NCBI GenBank assembly: GCA_937961455.1
Contig: CALGNN010000095.1
Span: 1-32,124, forward strand
DNA from: an uncultured Saprospiraceae bacterium
GTDB taxonomy: Bacteria > Bacteroidota > Bacteroidia > Chitinophagales > Saprospiraceae
DNA length: 32,124 nt
Direction of reading: 5' to 3'
A model generated the notes under the pieces. The model did no database searches. It worked only from the letters and a program-made list of their open reading frames with translations, and was not told the DNA's origin. Of the stretch, positions 8,847 through 16,943 are shown piece after piece (positions within the stretch are counted from its first letter, which is position 1; every line of letters starts with the position of its first letter). The position numbers were made by a program, and so were the translations under genes.

Positions 8847-9731
8847 ATGTTTTCAGTGTTAATTCCAATATTCAATAAGGATGTCAATGAATTAGTCAAT
8901 AGACTACAAAAGCAGTGTGAGAAGATTACACCCAGTTATGAAATCCTTTGTTATGATGACTGCTCTGAAGAAAAACATCGAATAAAAAATAGAAAATTGT
9001 CCAACCTACTCAATGTATCCTATGTAGAGCGTGCAGAGAATTTAGGTCGTTCAAAAATTAGAAACCGTTTAGCTAAAAATGCCCGCTTCGAAAAACTCAT
9101 CTTTCTAGATTGTGATGTCAAACTCACGGAAAAAAACTTTGTAGCAAATTATCTAGAAGCCCTTGATCAAAATCCCATCATATTCGGAGGTGTTCAATAT
9201 CAAAAGAAAAAACCCACAGCAAAAACCAAACTCTTACATTGGAATTACGGTGTTAAAAAAGAAATAAAACCCCTCAAACAAAGACTTAAGCAACCTTATA
9301 AGCTCTTTACTTCTGCAAATTTTGCTGCACTCAGAGAAGTATTTTTAAAAATACAGTTTGATGAAAACATCAATTTGTATGGCCATGAAGATAGCTTGTT
9401 TGCCTTATCAGCAGAGAAGCAAAATATCACCATTGGACATATTGACAATCCCATTTTACACATAGGCTTAAAAACCAATTTGAGATTCATGGAAGATGTG
9501 GACAACAGCGTCAAGAGTCTCATTGATATAAAAAAGCGAATCCCACAATTCAACACAAAATTAAGTTCTACTTACGATCTGTTGAAAAGATATAACCTGC
9601 AAAAAATATTTGCTTGGTACTACACTAATAAAATGGATCAACTGAGAACCCAATTGGTTAAAGAAGAAGTCAGTTTAAGAAAATTGGATTTGTATAAACT
9701 CATTTTATACCAGCAGTTGATTGAATCTTAA
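8847..9731 (+). CDS. Glycosyltransferase family 2 (GT-A fold)
   Basis: A 294-aa protein. The N-terminal FSVLIPIFNKDVNELVNRL is the first beta strand and nucleotide-binding region of GT2 enzymes; YEILCYDDCSEE gives the second acidic pocket, and NLGRSKIRNRLAKNA ... LIFLDCDVKL holds the DxD-type metal/nucleotide-sugar motif (Asp-Cys-Asp). LYGHEDSLFAL has the ED dipeptide expected for the catalytic base region. No membrane segment is visible, so it is probably cytosolic or peripheral. The likely reaction is transfer of an activated sugar to a cell-envelope glycan or lipid; donor and acceptor are unknown. No glycan operon surrounds it. Stand-alone placement next to a phosphatase does not identify a pathway. 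Confidence 0.85.
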   Translation: MFSVLIPIFNKDVNELVNRLQKQCEKITPSYEILCYDDCSEEKHRIKNRKLSNLLNVSYVERAENLGRSKIRNRLAKNARFEKLIFLDCDVKLTEKNFVANYLEALDQNPIIFGGVQYQKKKPTAKTKLLHWNYGVKKEIKPLKQRLKQPYKLFTSANFAALREVFLKIQFDENINLYGHEDSLFALSAEKQNITIGHIDNPILHIGLKTNLRFMEDVDNSVKSLIDIKKRIPQFNTKLSSTYDLLKRYNLQKIFAWYYTNKMDQLRTQLVKEEVSLRKLDLYKLILYQQLIES

Positions 9732-9855
9732 AGTCCATATAATTTTACGCAATCATTTATTCTTATTAACTTAGGATGGCAACTCCCGTTGAAACAAAAG
9801 CTTATTGGTTCCAATATCTATTTTGACTAAACATTCGACTGTAAAATATTTTATA

Positions 9856-12291
9856 ATGGATACACGGCTCGCTACTTTACTATTCTTTTTTTCTCTGAAC
9901 AGCCTTTTTTCTCAAAACATTTTCACCATTGATGACATAGCCAATCAAGTAAATGTTTCCCTGCATAAAAATGATAAGAGTTACAATTTCAAAAATGCGG
10001 AATCAAAACTCATCTGGAGTTTATTGCATCATACGGACTCTATCGCAATAATTGGATACAAACCTGAAGAGGAAATTCACATTCGCCCCCGAATGCATGA
10101 GATTGATTTTAGCTCAAGTGCATGGCAAAAAAGCAAGGAAGATGTCCTTCAATTTATTAAAGAATACACCAATAAAAAATACAGCTTACAACTCGAAACC
10201 AAAGATCTTATCGCTAAGAAGAGTTTATCTGAACTTCCATTCTTTTTTGTCAAATTATATGACCAAAATCTCATTGATGAATTGAGAGCGCTCCCCGAAG
10301 TCAGATACATCGAACCAGCAAATACCGATTTAGAAGCACTCTTATTTAGAAGTGGCGAAGGATGCTCAAATTACAGTCAAAATCTCAGCACGAATGACTA
10401 TAGCAATATCAGTCCTGAATCTGTTCAAGCTTGGAATCACAGTCTACATAATGTTGCTAATGCATGGACGAAGTCTGATGCAGGAAAAGACATTTGGATG
10501 GCAGTAATGGATACAGGAGTTTCGGATGAAAATCCAAAATTTAATGGCGACTTTGACGAAGGAGAAAGTGCAGGAAGATCTATAGAGAAAAAAGGTTTTT
10601 ATCAAAATGATGGCTGGATAGACCAATGCGGGCATGGATCAGCCATGGCAGGAATTGCTGCAGGTCCAAGAGGATATGATGATACGCCTGCTGGAATTGC
10701 ATACCAGGCAAATTTGGTTTCTTATCGTGTAACTAATGATGTAATCACTAATGGAAGCGATGAAATAAATGGATTAGCCGCCGCGATTTATGATGCAGCT
10801 GACGATACAAGAATTAAGGTCATCAGCATTTCCCTTGGTGATGTATTTTCTCACGGACCTATGGAAGATGCTATTGTGTATGCAAGTGGCAAAGGAAAAT
10901 TAATCTTTTGTGCTGCTGGCACCTCACTAAGCTGGACCAATTGGTATGGCGTGATAGCTCCTGCTGATATGGATGAGACCGTAGCTGTGACAGGTGTAGA
11001 AGAAGGAACAAATTTTACAGAATGTTATAATTGTCACTACGGAAGTAAGGTGGATTTTTCCATTTATATGGAACGAAGCTCAAGTGGAAATACCGTACCA
11101 ACATTAAGTAATGATATTGGAAATGGTTACGCTGGATATGTTGGAGGTTCATCAGCTGCAACTGCCTTCATGGCTGGAATCGCTACCATGACTTGGGCCA
11201 ATTTCCCAAATTTTGAAAGAGGGCAAATCCTTAATCGACTGATTCAAACATCAAGTAGATATCCAAACAAGGATGATGACTTTGGATGGGGAGCACCTGA
11301 TGCCTGCGCAGCTGTAGATACCTCAGCCAGCTTACCCTGTGCTTCTTCAATCAGCAACAATGTAGTCATGGAAATTTATGAAATCACTTTCCCTTCGACG
11401 AGTGATAATTTATTCGACGGGACCGCAGAATGGGTCGTTAAATTAAATAATGTACAATCGTATTATTTCGAAGTTCCAACATCCGGTGCTACTGGAAGCC
11501 CAAGTAGTTATAACAATACTTCCGTTTGCGACGCCGCGCCCATTAGCATTAATTTAGGCAATACCGTTTGCTCTCAATCTTCTATTACCATAACTCTTGA
11601 AACGCATGAAGATGATGGTGCTAGTAGCGATTGTAATTTTGATAGTGGAGATGATGATCAAACCATTACGAACCCTTCTGTTCAATTTGGTTCGAATACC
11701 TTTACCCAAAATACGAGTAATGGATTATTCAGCTTTAAATACAGTCTCTACTGTACCCCATTATTAGTAGCATCGCTAACTGATGATTCTCCAAAATGTT
11801 ATGGCACAACGCTCACAGCAGATGCACAACCTACTGGAGCCAGTAATTATCATTTTTTTCATGATATAAATGACAATGGAAACATTGATGCTGGAGAAAG
11901 TCTACAGAATGGAAGCGCTTCCCAGCTTCAAACAAATGTCTTAGATCAAGGGTCAGTCTTAACTGTAATTATTACTGATGGCGTTGGTTGTTTTGACACT
12001 ACTAGCATCAGACCTAATATCATACCATCAAACTATATGGGTCAAAATATGCTTACTGGAATAGAAAGCGGAAATGCAGATTACGAAACGGATGGAATCA
12101 TCGAATCAGATCAAACTATAGATGCTACGGCAATTGTTGATTATGATTCAGGAACAGAAATTCGACTTTTACCTGGCTTTACAACAGTTGTTGGGGCGCA
12201 ATTTGAAGCTTTTATTGATGGATGTGACTTTGGAGGTGGAGGTTTAAACCAAAATGAAGATCATCCAGAAGACATAGAAAACGACCAATAA
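9856..12291 (+). CDS. Secreted subtilisin-like serine protease (S8) with GCX/coathanger-type C-terminus
   Basis: An 811-aa protein from ATG at 9856. A TTG 51 bases upstream would extend the frame, but the ATG places a signal peptide (MDTRLATLLFFFSLNSLFSQ) at the N-terminus, so it is preferred. A propeptide-like region precedes the S8 domain. The catalytic triad reads Asp219 (AVMDTGVSD), His260 (QCGHGSAMAGIAAG) and Ser433 (GGSSAATAFMAGIA). The usual oxyanion Asn of the AAGN motif is Thr356 here (FCAAGTSLSW). After ~500 come beta-rich, Cys-containing segments and a final module at ~730-790 (GTEIRLLPGFTTVVGAQFEA ... DGC) matching the 3-coathanger/GCX C-terminal domain linked to T9SS export, followed by a 21-residue acidic tail. 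Inferred role: extracellular or surface protease. It may start a transcription unit with the TonB receptor 40 bases downstream. Confidence 0.88.
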   Translation: MDTRLATLLFFFSLNSLFSQNIFTIDDIANQVNVSLHKNDKSYNFKNAESKLIWSLLHHTDSIAIIGYKPEEEIHIRPRMHEIDFSSSAWQKSKEDVLQFIKEYTNKKYSLQLETKDLIAKKSLSELPFFFVKLYDQNLIDELRALPEVRYIEPANTDLEALLFRSGEGCSNYSQNLSTNDYSNISPESVQAWNHSLHNVANAWTKSDAGKDIWMAVMDTGVSDENPKFNGDFDEGESAGRSIEKKGFYQNDGWIDQCGHGSAMAGIAAGPRGYDDTPAGIAYQANLVSYRVTNDVITNGSDEINGLAAAIYDAADDTRIKVISISLGDVFSHGPMEDAIVYASGKGKLIFCAAGTSLSWTNWYGVIAPADMDETVAVTGVEEGTNFTECYNCHYGSKVDFSIYMERSSSGNTVPTLSNDIGNGYAGYVGGSSAATAFMAGIATMTWANFPNFERGQILNRLIQTSSRYPNKDDDFGWGAPDACAAVDTSASLPCASSISNNVVMEIYEITFPSTSDNLFDGTAEWVVKLNNVQSYYFEVPTSGATGSPSSYNNTSVCDAAPISINLGNTVCSQSSITITLETHEDDGASSDCNFDSGDDDQTITNPSVQFGSNTFTQNTSNGLFSFKYSLYCTPLLVASLTDDSPKCYGTTLTADAQPTGASNYHFFHDINDNGNIDAGESLQNGSASQLQTNVLDQGSVLTVIITDGVGCFDTTSIRPNIIPSNYMGQNMLTGIESGNADYETDGIIESDQTIDATAIVDYDSGTEIRLLPGFTTVVGAQFEAFIDGCDFGGGGLNQNEDHPEDIENDQ

Positions 12292-12331
12292 TTGCTATAA
12301 TTATACTACTTTTAGCGTAAGACTAGTCAAA

Positions 12332-15115
12332 ATGATACCATTTAAAAAGATACTTTTTACTGCGATTCTCCTATTTTCCATTATCAACTTAAGCTATTCC
12401 CAAACAACCTTAAAAGGTGTTGTCTTAGATCAAAACTCAGGTGAAGCACTTATTGGGGCTAACGTACTTATTAAAGGTACAACAGTAGGTACTGTTACCG
12501 ATTGGGATGGAACATTCGAGTTGATAACAAATGCTGACATTCCTGTCGATCTTAGCTTCAGCTACATTGGATATGTGACACAGGATATGACCATCACAGA
12601 CGCCACACAAGAAATATCCATGAGCTTGGCCGAAGAGTCTATCACCATCGCTGCGGTTGAAGTAAGAGGTCAAAGAATCTCTGATAAGCAAAAAGAATCT
12701 GCCCTTACTGTGGAGGCACTTGATCTTATCGCTATTAAGGAGACACCTTCCGCTAGTTTTTATGAAGGCCTTGGAAGCTTAAAAGGCGTTGATCTCACAA
12801 CCGCGAGTTTGGGTTTCACTATTATCAATACAAGAGGTTTCAATAGCACCTCCCCTGTCCGATCGCTGCAAATAATTGATGGCGTTGACAATCAATCACC
12901 AGGACTTAATTTTTCGCTTGGCAATTTTTTGGGAGCTCCTGAATTGGATGTATTAAAGGTAGAGTTAATCCAAGGAGCGAGTTCCGCTTTCTTTGGACCC
13001 AATGCATTTAATGGAGTTATCGATATTAGAACTAAGGATCCGTTCTTTCAAAAAGGTCTTGCAGCAAGTTTAAAATATGGTGAAAGAAATTTATTCGAGA
13101 CTGCCGTCCGATATGCTGATGTTATAAAGAATAAGGACGGACAAGATAAGTTTGCCTATAAATTGAATTTGGCATTCATGAGAGCCAATGATTGGGAAGC
13201 TGAAAATTATGATCCCGTATATGAAACCACTCAAAGTGTCGATAATCCTGGTGGATATGATGCGGTCAATGTATATGGTGACGAAGATTTCATAAATGGA
13301 TCTGGTGTATTTGGAATAATCGATCGACCAGGTTTAGGGAATGTGCATAGGACAGGATATCAAGAAAGAGATTTAGTTGATTACAATACTAAAAACCTTA
13401 AAGCCAACTTGGGCTTATATTATAAAATCAAAGAAGATTTGGTGCTTTCAACAGGCTTCAATTTTGGTAGCGGCACCACAGTTTATCAAGGCGACAATAG
13501 ATTCAGTCTGAAAAACATTTTGTTTGGTCAGGCCAAAATAGAGTTGAAAAAACCTAATGACTTTTTTGTTAGAGCGTACATGACTACTGAAGATGCAGGT
13601 GATAGCTATGATGCTTATTTTACAGCCTTGAGATTGCAAGATCATCAAGGTGCCATGAGAGAGTGGAGCAATTCATACGCTAATTATTGGACTAGTCAAG
13701 TTAATCCAAGAGTGAAAGCTATGGAAGGTTATCCTGATGATTTTCCTCCTGACATAGGTGCAATTCAAAATTTCTTGCTTACCATTTCTGATTCTTTAAA
13801 TGCATGGCATGATGAAGCAAGAACATTTACTGACGATGGTAATTTCTTCACGCTGAATAGATCGTATTTGGCAGCAGGCACAACGGAATTTGATTCTGCT
13901 TTTGCAGCCATTACTTCAGCTTACCCATCGGACGATGCTAATCCTGGAACAAGGCTGTATGATAAATCTGACTTATACCATGTGCATGGTGAAAAACAAA
14001 TAGATTTTGATTTTAGTAAAATTACTGTTGGAGCGAATGGTAGATTGTATACACCTGATACCAGAGGAACCATTTTTATTGATACTTCAGGGAGACAGAT
14101 AAGCAATTGGGAGTTTGGAATATATGGAGGAATAGAACAAAGAGTATTAGAGGATAAAATGAAGATCAATGCAACAGTTCGTTTTGATAAAAATCAAAAT
14201 TTCAAGCCTGTTGTATCGCCTGCGGCAAGTATCGTTTACACGCCGAATCAAAATAATTTATTGCGTTTTACTTTTTCTTCTGCCGTAAGGAATCCTACCC
14301 TTGCTGATCAATACTTAAATTATAATGTCGGTCGTGCTACCTTAAGAGGAAACATTGCAGGATTCAATGAAGTATATTCGCCAGAAAATTTTATTGACTT
14401 TTTAGTTAGTAGAGACCCTGCTGTTCTAGACCCCTTTGATGAAGATGCCATTCAACCAGAAAAAGTAAGGACTGGGGAGATTGGATATAGAGGAAGTATT
14501 TTTGATAGAGTTTGGTTAGATGCAGGAGCTTATTTCTCTTCTTATAGAGATTTTATTGGATATAAAATAGTCGTTGATGAAGTAGAATACAACCCATTTA
14601 CCAATCTCTTGACTAATTCTAAAGTTTTAAGAATTGCTAGCAATGCAGAAAATACGGTTACCACTCAGGGTGTATCTATCGGATTAAATTACTATTTTCC
14701 GAAATATTTGGTGCTGGCAGGCAATTATTCTTGGAATAAATTGAACAAAAAAGGTACTGATGATCCCATTATCCCAGCTTACAATACCCCTGAACATAAA
14801 TACAATCTAAGTTTTTCAGGAAGAGATATTCCTGTTAGAATTGGTTCGAAAGTCCATCGTAATTTAGGCTTTAGTATCAATTATAAATGGATAGAAGGTT
14901 TCCTTTTCGAAGGATCTCCTCAATTTACAGGACTGATTCCAACTTATGATTTATTAGATGCTCAAGTCAATTGGAAATTTAGAAAAGCACATACGACTCT
15001 AAAAGTAGGGGCGTCCAATGTTTTAAATAAAAAGCAATTTCAAACCTATGGTGGACCGCGGGTAGGACGACTTGCCTATGTGTCCTTGGTTTATGATTGG
15101 TTGAAAAAAGATTAA
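12332..15115 (+). CDS. TonB-dependent outer-membrane receptor with carboxypeptidase-regulatory N-domain
   Basis: A 927-aa protein with signal peptide (ILLFSIINLSYSQ). Residues ~25-105 form a carboxypeptidase-D regulatory-like domain (LKGVVLDQNSGEALIGANV ... IKGTTVGTVTDWDGTFEL), typical of Bacteroidota TonB receptors. The plug follows at ~130-240 (SLQIIDGVDNQSPG ... VELIQGASSAFFGPNAFNGV), then a long beta barrel up to the end (YVSLVYDWLKKD). It is not a SusC: no SusD-type lipoprotein gene is next to it. Function: energy-dependent import of a ligand across the outer membrane; the ligand is unknown. The gene lies 40 bases after the protease and 25 bases before the hydrolase-like gene, so the receptor may import something that the neighbouring secreted proteins bind or process (inference from context). 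Confidence 0.93.
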   Translation: MIPFKKILFTAILLFSIINLSYSQTTLKGVVLDQNSGEALIGANVLIKGTTVGTVTDWDGTFELITNADIPVDLSFSYIGYVTQDMTITDATQEISMSLAEESITIAAVEVRGQRISDKQKESALTVEALDLIAIKETPSASFYEGLGSLKGVDLTTASLGFTIINTRGFNSTSPVRSLQIIDGVDNQSPGLNFSLGNFLGAPELDVLKVELIQGASSAFFGPNAFNGVIDIRTKDPFFQKGLAASLKYGERNLFETAVRYADVIKNKDGQDKFAYKLNLAFMRANDWEAENYDPVYETTQSVDNPGGYDAVNVYGDEDFINGSGVFGIIDRPGLGNVHRTGYQERDLVDYNTKNLKANLGLYYKIKEDLVLSTGFNFGSGTTVYQGDNRFSLKNILFGQAKIELKKPNDFFVRAYMTTEDAGDSYDAYFTALRLQDHQGAMREWSNSYANYWTSQVNPRVKAMEGYPDDFPPDIGAIQNFLLTISDSLNAWHDEARTFTDDGNFFTLNRSYLAAGTTEFDSAFAAITSAYPSDDANPGTRLYDKSDLYHVHGEKQIDFDFSKITVGANGRLYTPDTRGTIFIDTSGRQISNWEFGIYGGIEQRVLEDKMKINATVRFDKNQNFKPVVSPAASIVYTPNQNNLLRFTFSSAVRNPTLADQYLNYNVGRATLRGNIAGFNEVYSPENFIDFLVSRDPAVLDPFDEDAIQPEKVRTGEIGYRGSIFDRVWLDAGAYFSSYRDFIGYKIVVDEVEYNPFTNLLTNSKVLRIASNAENTVTTQGVSIGLNYYFPKYLVLAGNYSWNKLNKKGTDDPIIPAYNTPEHKYNLSFSGRDIPVRIGSKVHRNLGFSINYKWIEGFLFEGSPQFTGLIPTYDLLDAQVNWKFRKAHTTLKVGASNVLNKKQFQTYGGPRVGRLAYVSLVYDWLKKD

Positions 15116-15140
15116 ATGGTATAATTTATAAAAAACAATT

Positions 15141-16685
15141 ATGAAAAAAATTTTTACTAGTTTATTATGCACTTGTTTTCTTTTTCTGAGTACTCAATTA
15201 GTCGCTCAGAGATATGTAGAAGAAGTATTTACTGATGTAGTTACGGTATTAGACCAACCTTATGGCGCTAATGTTGGAATCATTACAGGCGCACCAGTTC
15301 TGGATACGCTTAATGCAGATTATTACATGCCAGATGGTGATACTATTGATGCAAGGCCTCTTGTAGTAGTAGTTCATACTGGAAGCTTTTTACCTAGAGT
15401 ACAAAACGGTACAACTACTGGAGCAAAAGATGATTATACAGTAACCGAAATTTGTACAAGACTTGCAAAGCAAGGATATGTTGCAGCTGCAATAGAATAC
15501 AGATTAGGTTGGAATCCGCTTGACACTTCTGAAATTAGCAGACGTACCCAATTGATCCAAGCAGCTTATAGAGGCGTACAAGATGTAAGAATGTTTATCA
15601 GAGGAGCAAGAAAAGCTCATGCTGAAGCTAACAATCCTTACGGAATTGACCCATCTAAAATTGCTGTTATCGGACAAGGAACTGGTGGGTATATTTCTCT
15701 TGCAACAGCTTCTTTAGACAAGCAAGATGAAATTTATATCAACAAATTTACAAACCCTATTACGGGTGTGCCTATGGTTGATACTACCCTATTTGGAGAT
15801 ATCTATGGTGTTAAAGCTGGGGCAATCAATGTACCTAATCATGTTGGATATTCTTCAGATTTTAGCTTTGCTATGAACTTAGGAGGAGCTTTAGGAGATT
15901 CTAGTTGGATTGATGAAAATTCCATTCCTTCAGCAGGTGCCCATGTAGTAACAGATCCTTTTGCTCCATTTGGTTTAGACCCAGTAAATGGAGGAGTAAG
16001 TTGTGAGGGCCCAGTAATCGTTCCAACCACAGGGGAGTTTGTCGTAAATGTTGCAGGCACAAAATGTGTAATCAATGCCTTAAATAGCAATGGAGCGAAT
16101 GATATCATAAACGATAATTATTCTGCCATAGCTTCTGATATAAATGATGCTATTAGATCACAAACTTATGCTGAAGATAATCTATGGGCTATTGCACCAA
16201 CTGTTGCAGGAACACCTCAATCAGGTCCTTGGGATTTTTGGTCAGAGGCAGTTTATTCTCAGATTCCACATCCATTATGTCAAGATCCATTTCCTTCTTG
16301 TAACTTTCATACCATAAATCTACAGTCAAATCCTGACATGTCTCAGGCCAAAGCTGACGCATACATTGATACAGTATTGCATATATTTAGCACGAGAGCG
16401 AATTTGATTTTAAATACTTTAAATACAAACACGGATGATGTGATCAATGACATCTCTGTTAAGTTCGCACCTAATCCTTCATCTGATGTGATTTACATCA
16501 ACTCACCTGAAGAGCAAATATTAGGTATAGAAGTATATAGCTTAGATGGTTCTTTAGTAAGTGCTCAAAGAAACATTCAAACGAATATGGCTGAAATCAG
16601 AAAAGCACATTTGACTTCTGGTATCTATATTGCCAAGCTGCATTATGAGAGAGGCATTGTGACAGAAAAAATTGTGTTTGAATAA
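15141..16685 (+). CDS. Secreted alpha/beta-hydrolase-like protein, T9SS sorting domain, nucleophile Ser missing
   Basis: A 514-aa protein with signal peptide (FLFLSTQLVAQ). Residues ~60-210 show an alpha/beta-hydrolase layout: RPLVVVVHTGSF (oxyanion strand), GYVAAAIEYRLGWNP, AYRGVQDVRMFIRGARKAHA (the esterase/lipase helix before the nucleophile) and GIDPSKIAVIGQGTGGYISL. The last segment is where GxSxG is expected, but the nucleophile position is Gly180 (G-Q-G-T-G-G). A long insert with Cys residues follows. From ~435 there is a T9SS type A sorting domain (VKFAPNPSSDVIYINS ... LTSGIYIAKLHYERGI). The family suggests a carboxylesterase or peptidase fold; the missing serine suggests a binding or non-canonical protein. 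It forms a probable operon with the TonB receptor and ends in a strong terminator. Confidence 0.8.
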   Translation: MKKIFTSLLCTCFLFLSTQLVAQRYVEEVFTDVVTVLDQPYGANVGIITGAPVLDTLNADYYMPDGDTIDARPLVVVVHTGSFLPRVQNGTTTGAKDDYTVTEICTRLAKQGYVAAAIEYRLGWNPLDTSEISRRTQLIQAAYRGVQDVRMFIRGARKAHAEANNPYGIDPSKIAVIGQGTGGYISLATASLDKQDEIYINKFTNPITGVPMVDTTLFGDIYGVKAGAINVPNHVGYSSDFSFAMNLGGALGDSSWIDENSIPSAGAHVVTDPFAPFGLDPVNGGVSCEGPVIVPTTGEFVVNVAGTKCVINALNSNGANDIINDNYSAIASDINDAIRSQTYAEDNLWAIAPTVAGTPQSGPWDFWSEAVYSQIPHPLCQDPFPSCNFHTINLQSNPDMSQAKADAYIDTVLHIFSTRANLILNTLNTNTDDVINDISVKFAPNPSSDVIYINSPEEQILGIEVYSLDGSLVSAQRNIQTNMAEIRKAHLTSGIYIAKLHYERGIVTEKIVFE

Positions 16686-16708
16686 ACACGACTTAAATAT
16701 ATTTTTTG

Positions 16709-16738
16709 AAAGGCGCTGACTTGGTCGGCGCCTTTTTT
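16709..16738 (+). terminator. Rho-independent terminator
   Basis: Stem of 12 pairs (16709-16720 with 16724-16735, one G-T wobble) with GGCGC...GCGCC at its base, a TTG loop and six T at 16733-16738 (the first three shared with the stem). It follows the hydrolase-like gene by 23 bases and closes the receptor operon. Confidence 0.92.
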
Positions 16739-16872
16739 GTTTTACGGTTCCCAAAATAAGTTTGCACCATTTTATTATGTCAAACTCCACCAGTAAATTG
16801 AATTAGTTTTATTCAAGAATAATTCTATTACTATCCTAGTAAATCATATTTATTATTAAAATCCTTTATCAT

Positions 16873-16897
16873 TTTTTATTATTTGAAATAATAAAAA
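16873..16897. repeat. AT-only inverted repeat upstream of the surface-protein/RHS operon
   Basis: A perfect 11-bp stem TTTTTATTATT / AATAATAAAAA around TGA, 46 bases before the start of the 895-aa gene. It lies in a ~200-bp AT-rich intergenic stretch that otherwise shows nothing clear. It may be a leader hairpin or operator; chance is possible given the base composition. Confidence 0.4.
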
Positions 16898-16943
16898 TGT
16901 AACTTTCTTTAGCGAGAAACTTCTAAGAACTAAATAAATTACA

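Noticed and set aside
9805-9855. TTG start 17 codons before the subtilase ATG
   Set aside because: The extension would bury the signal peptide behind a polar stretch; ATG at 9856 gives a proper Sec signal.
12332-16685. SusCD polysaccharide utilisation locus
   Set aside because: The receptor has a regulatory N-domain but no SusD-like lipoprotein or glycoside hydrolase is nearby.
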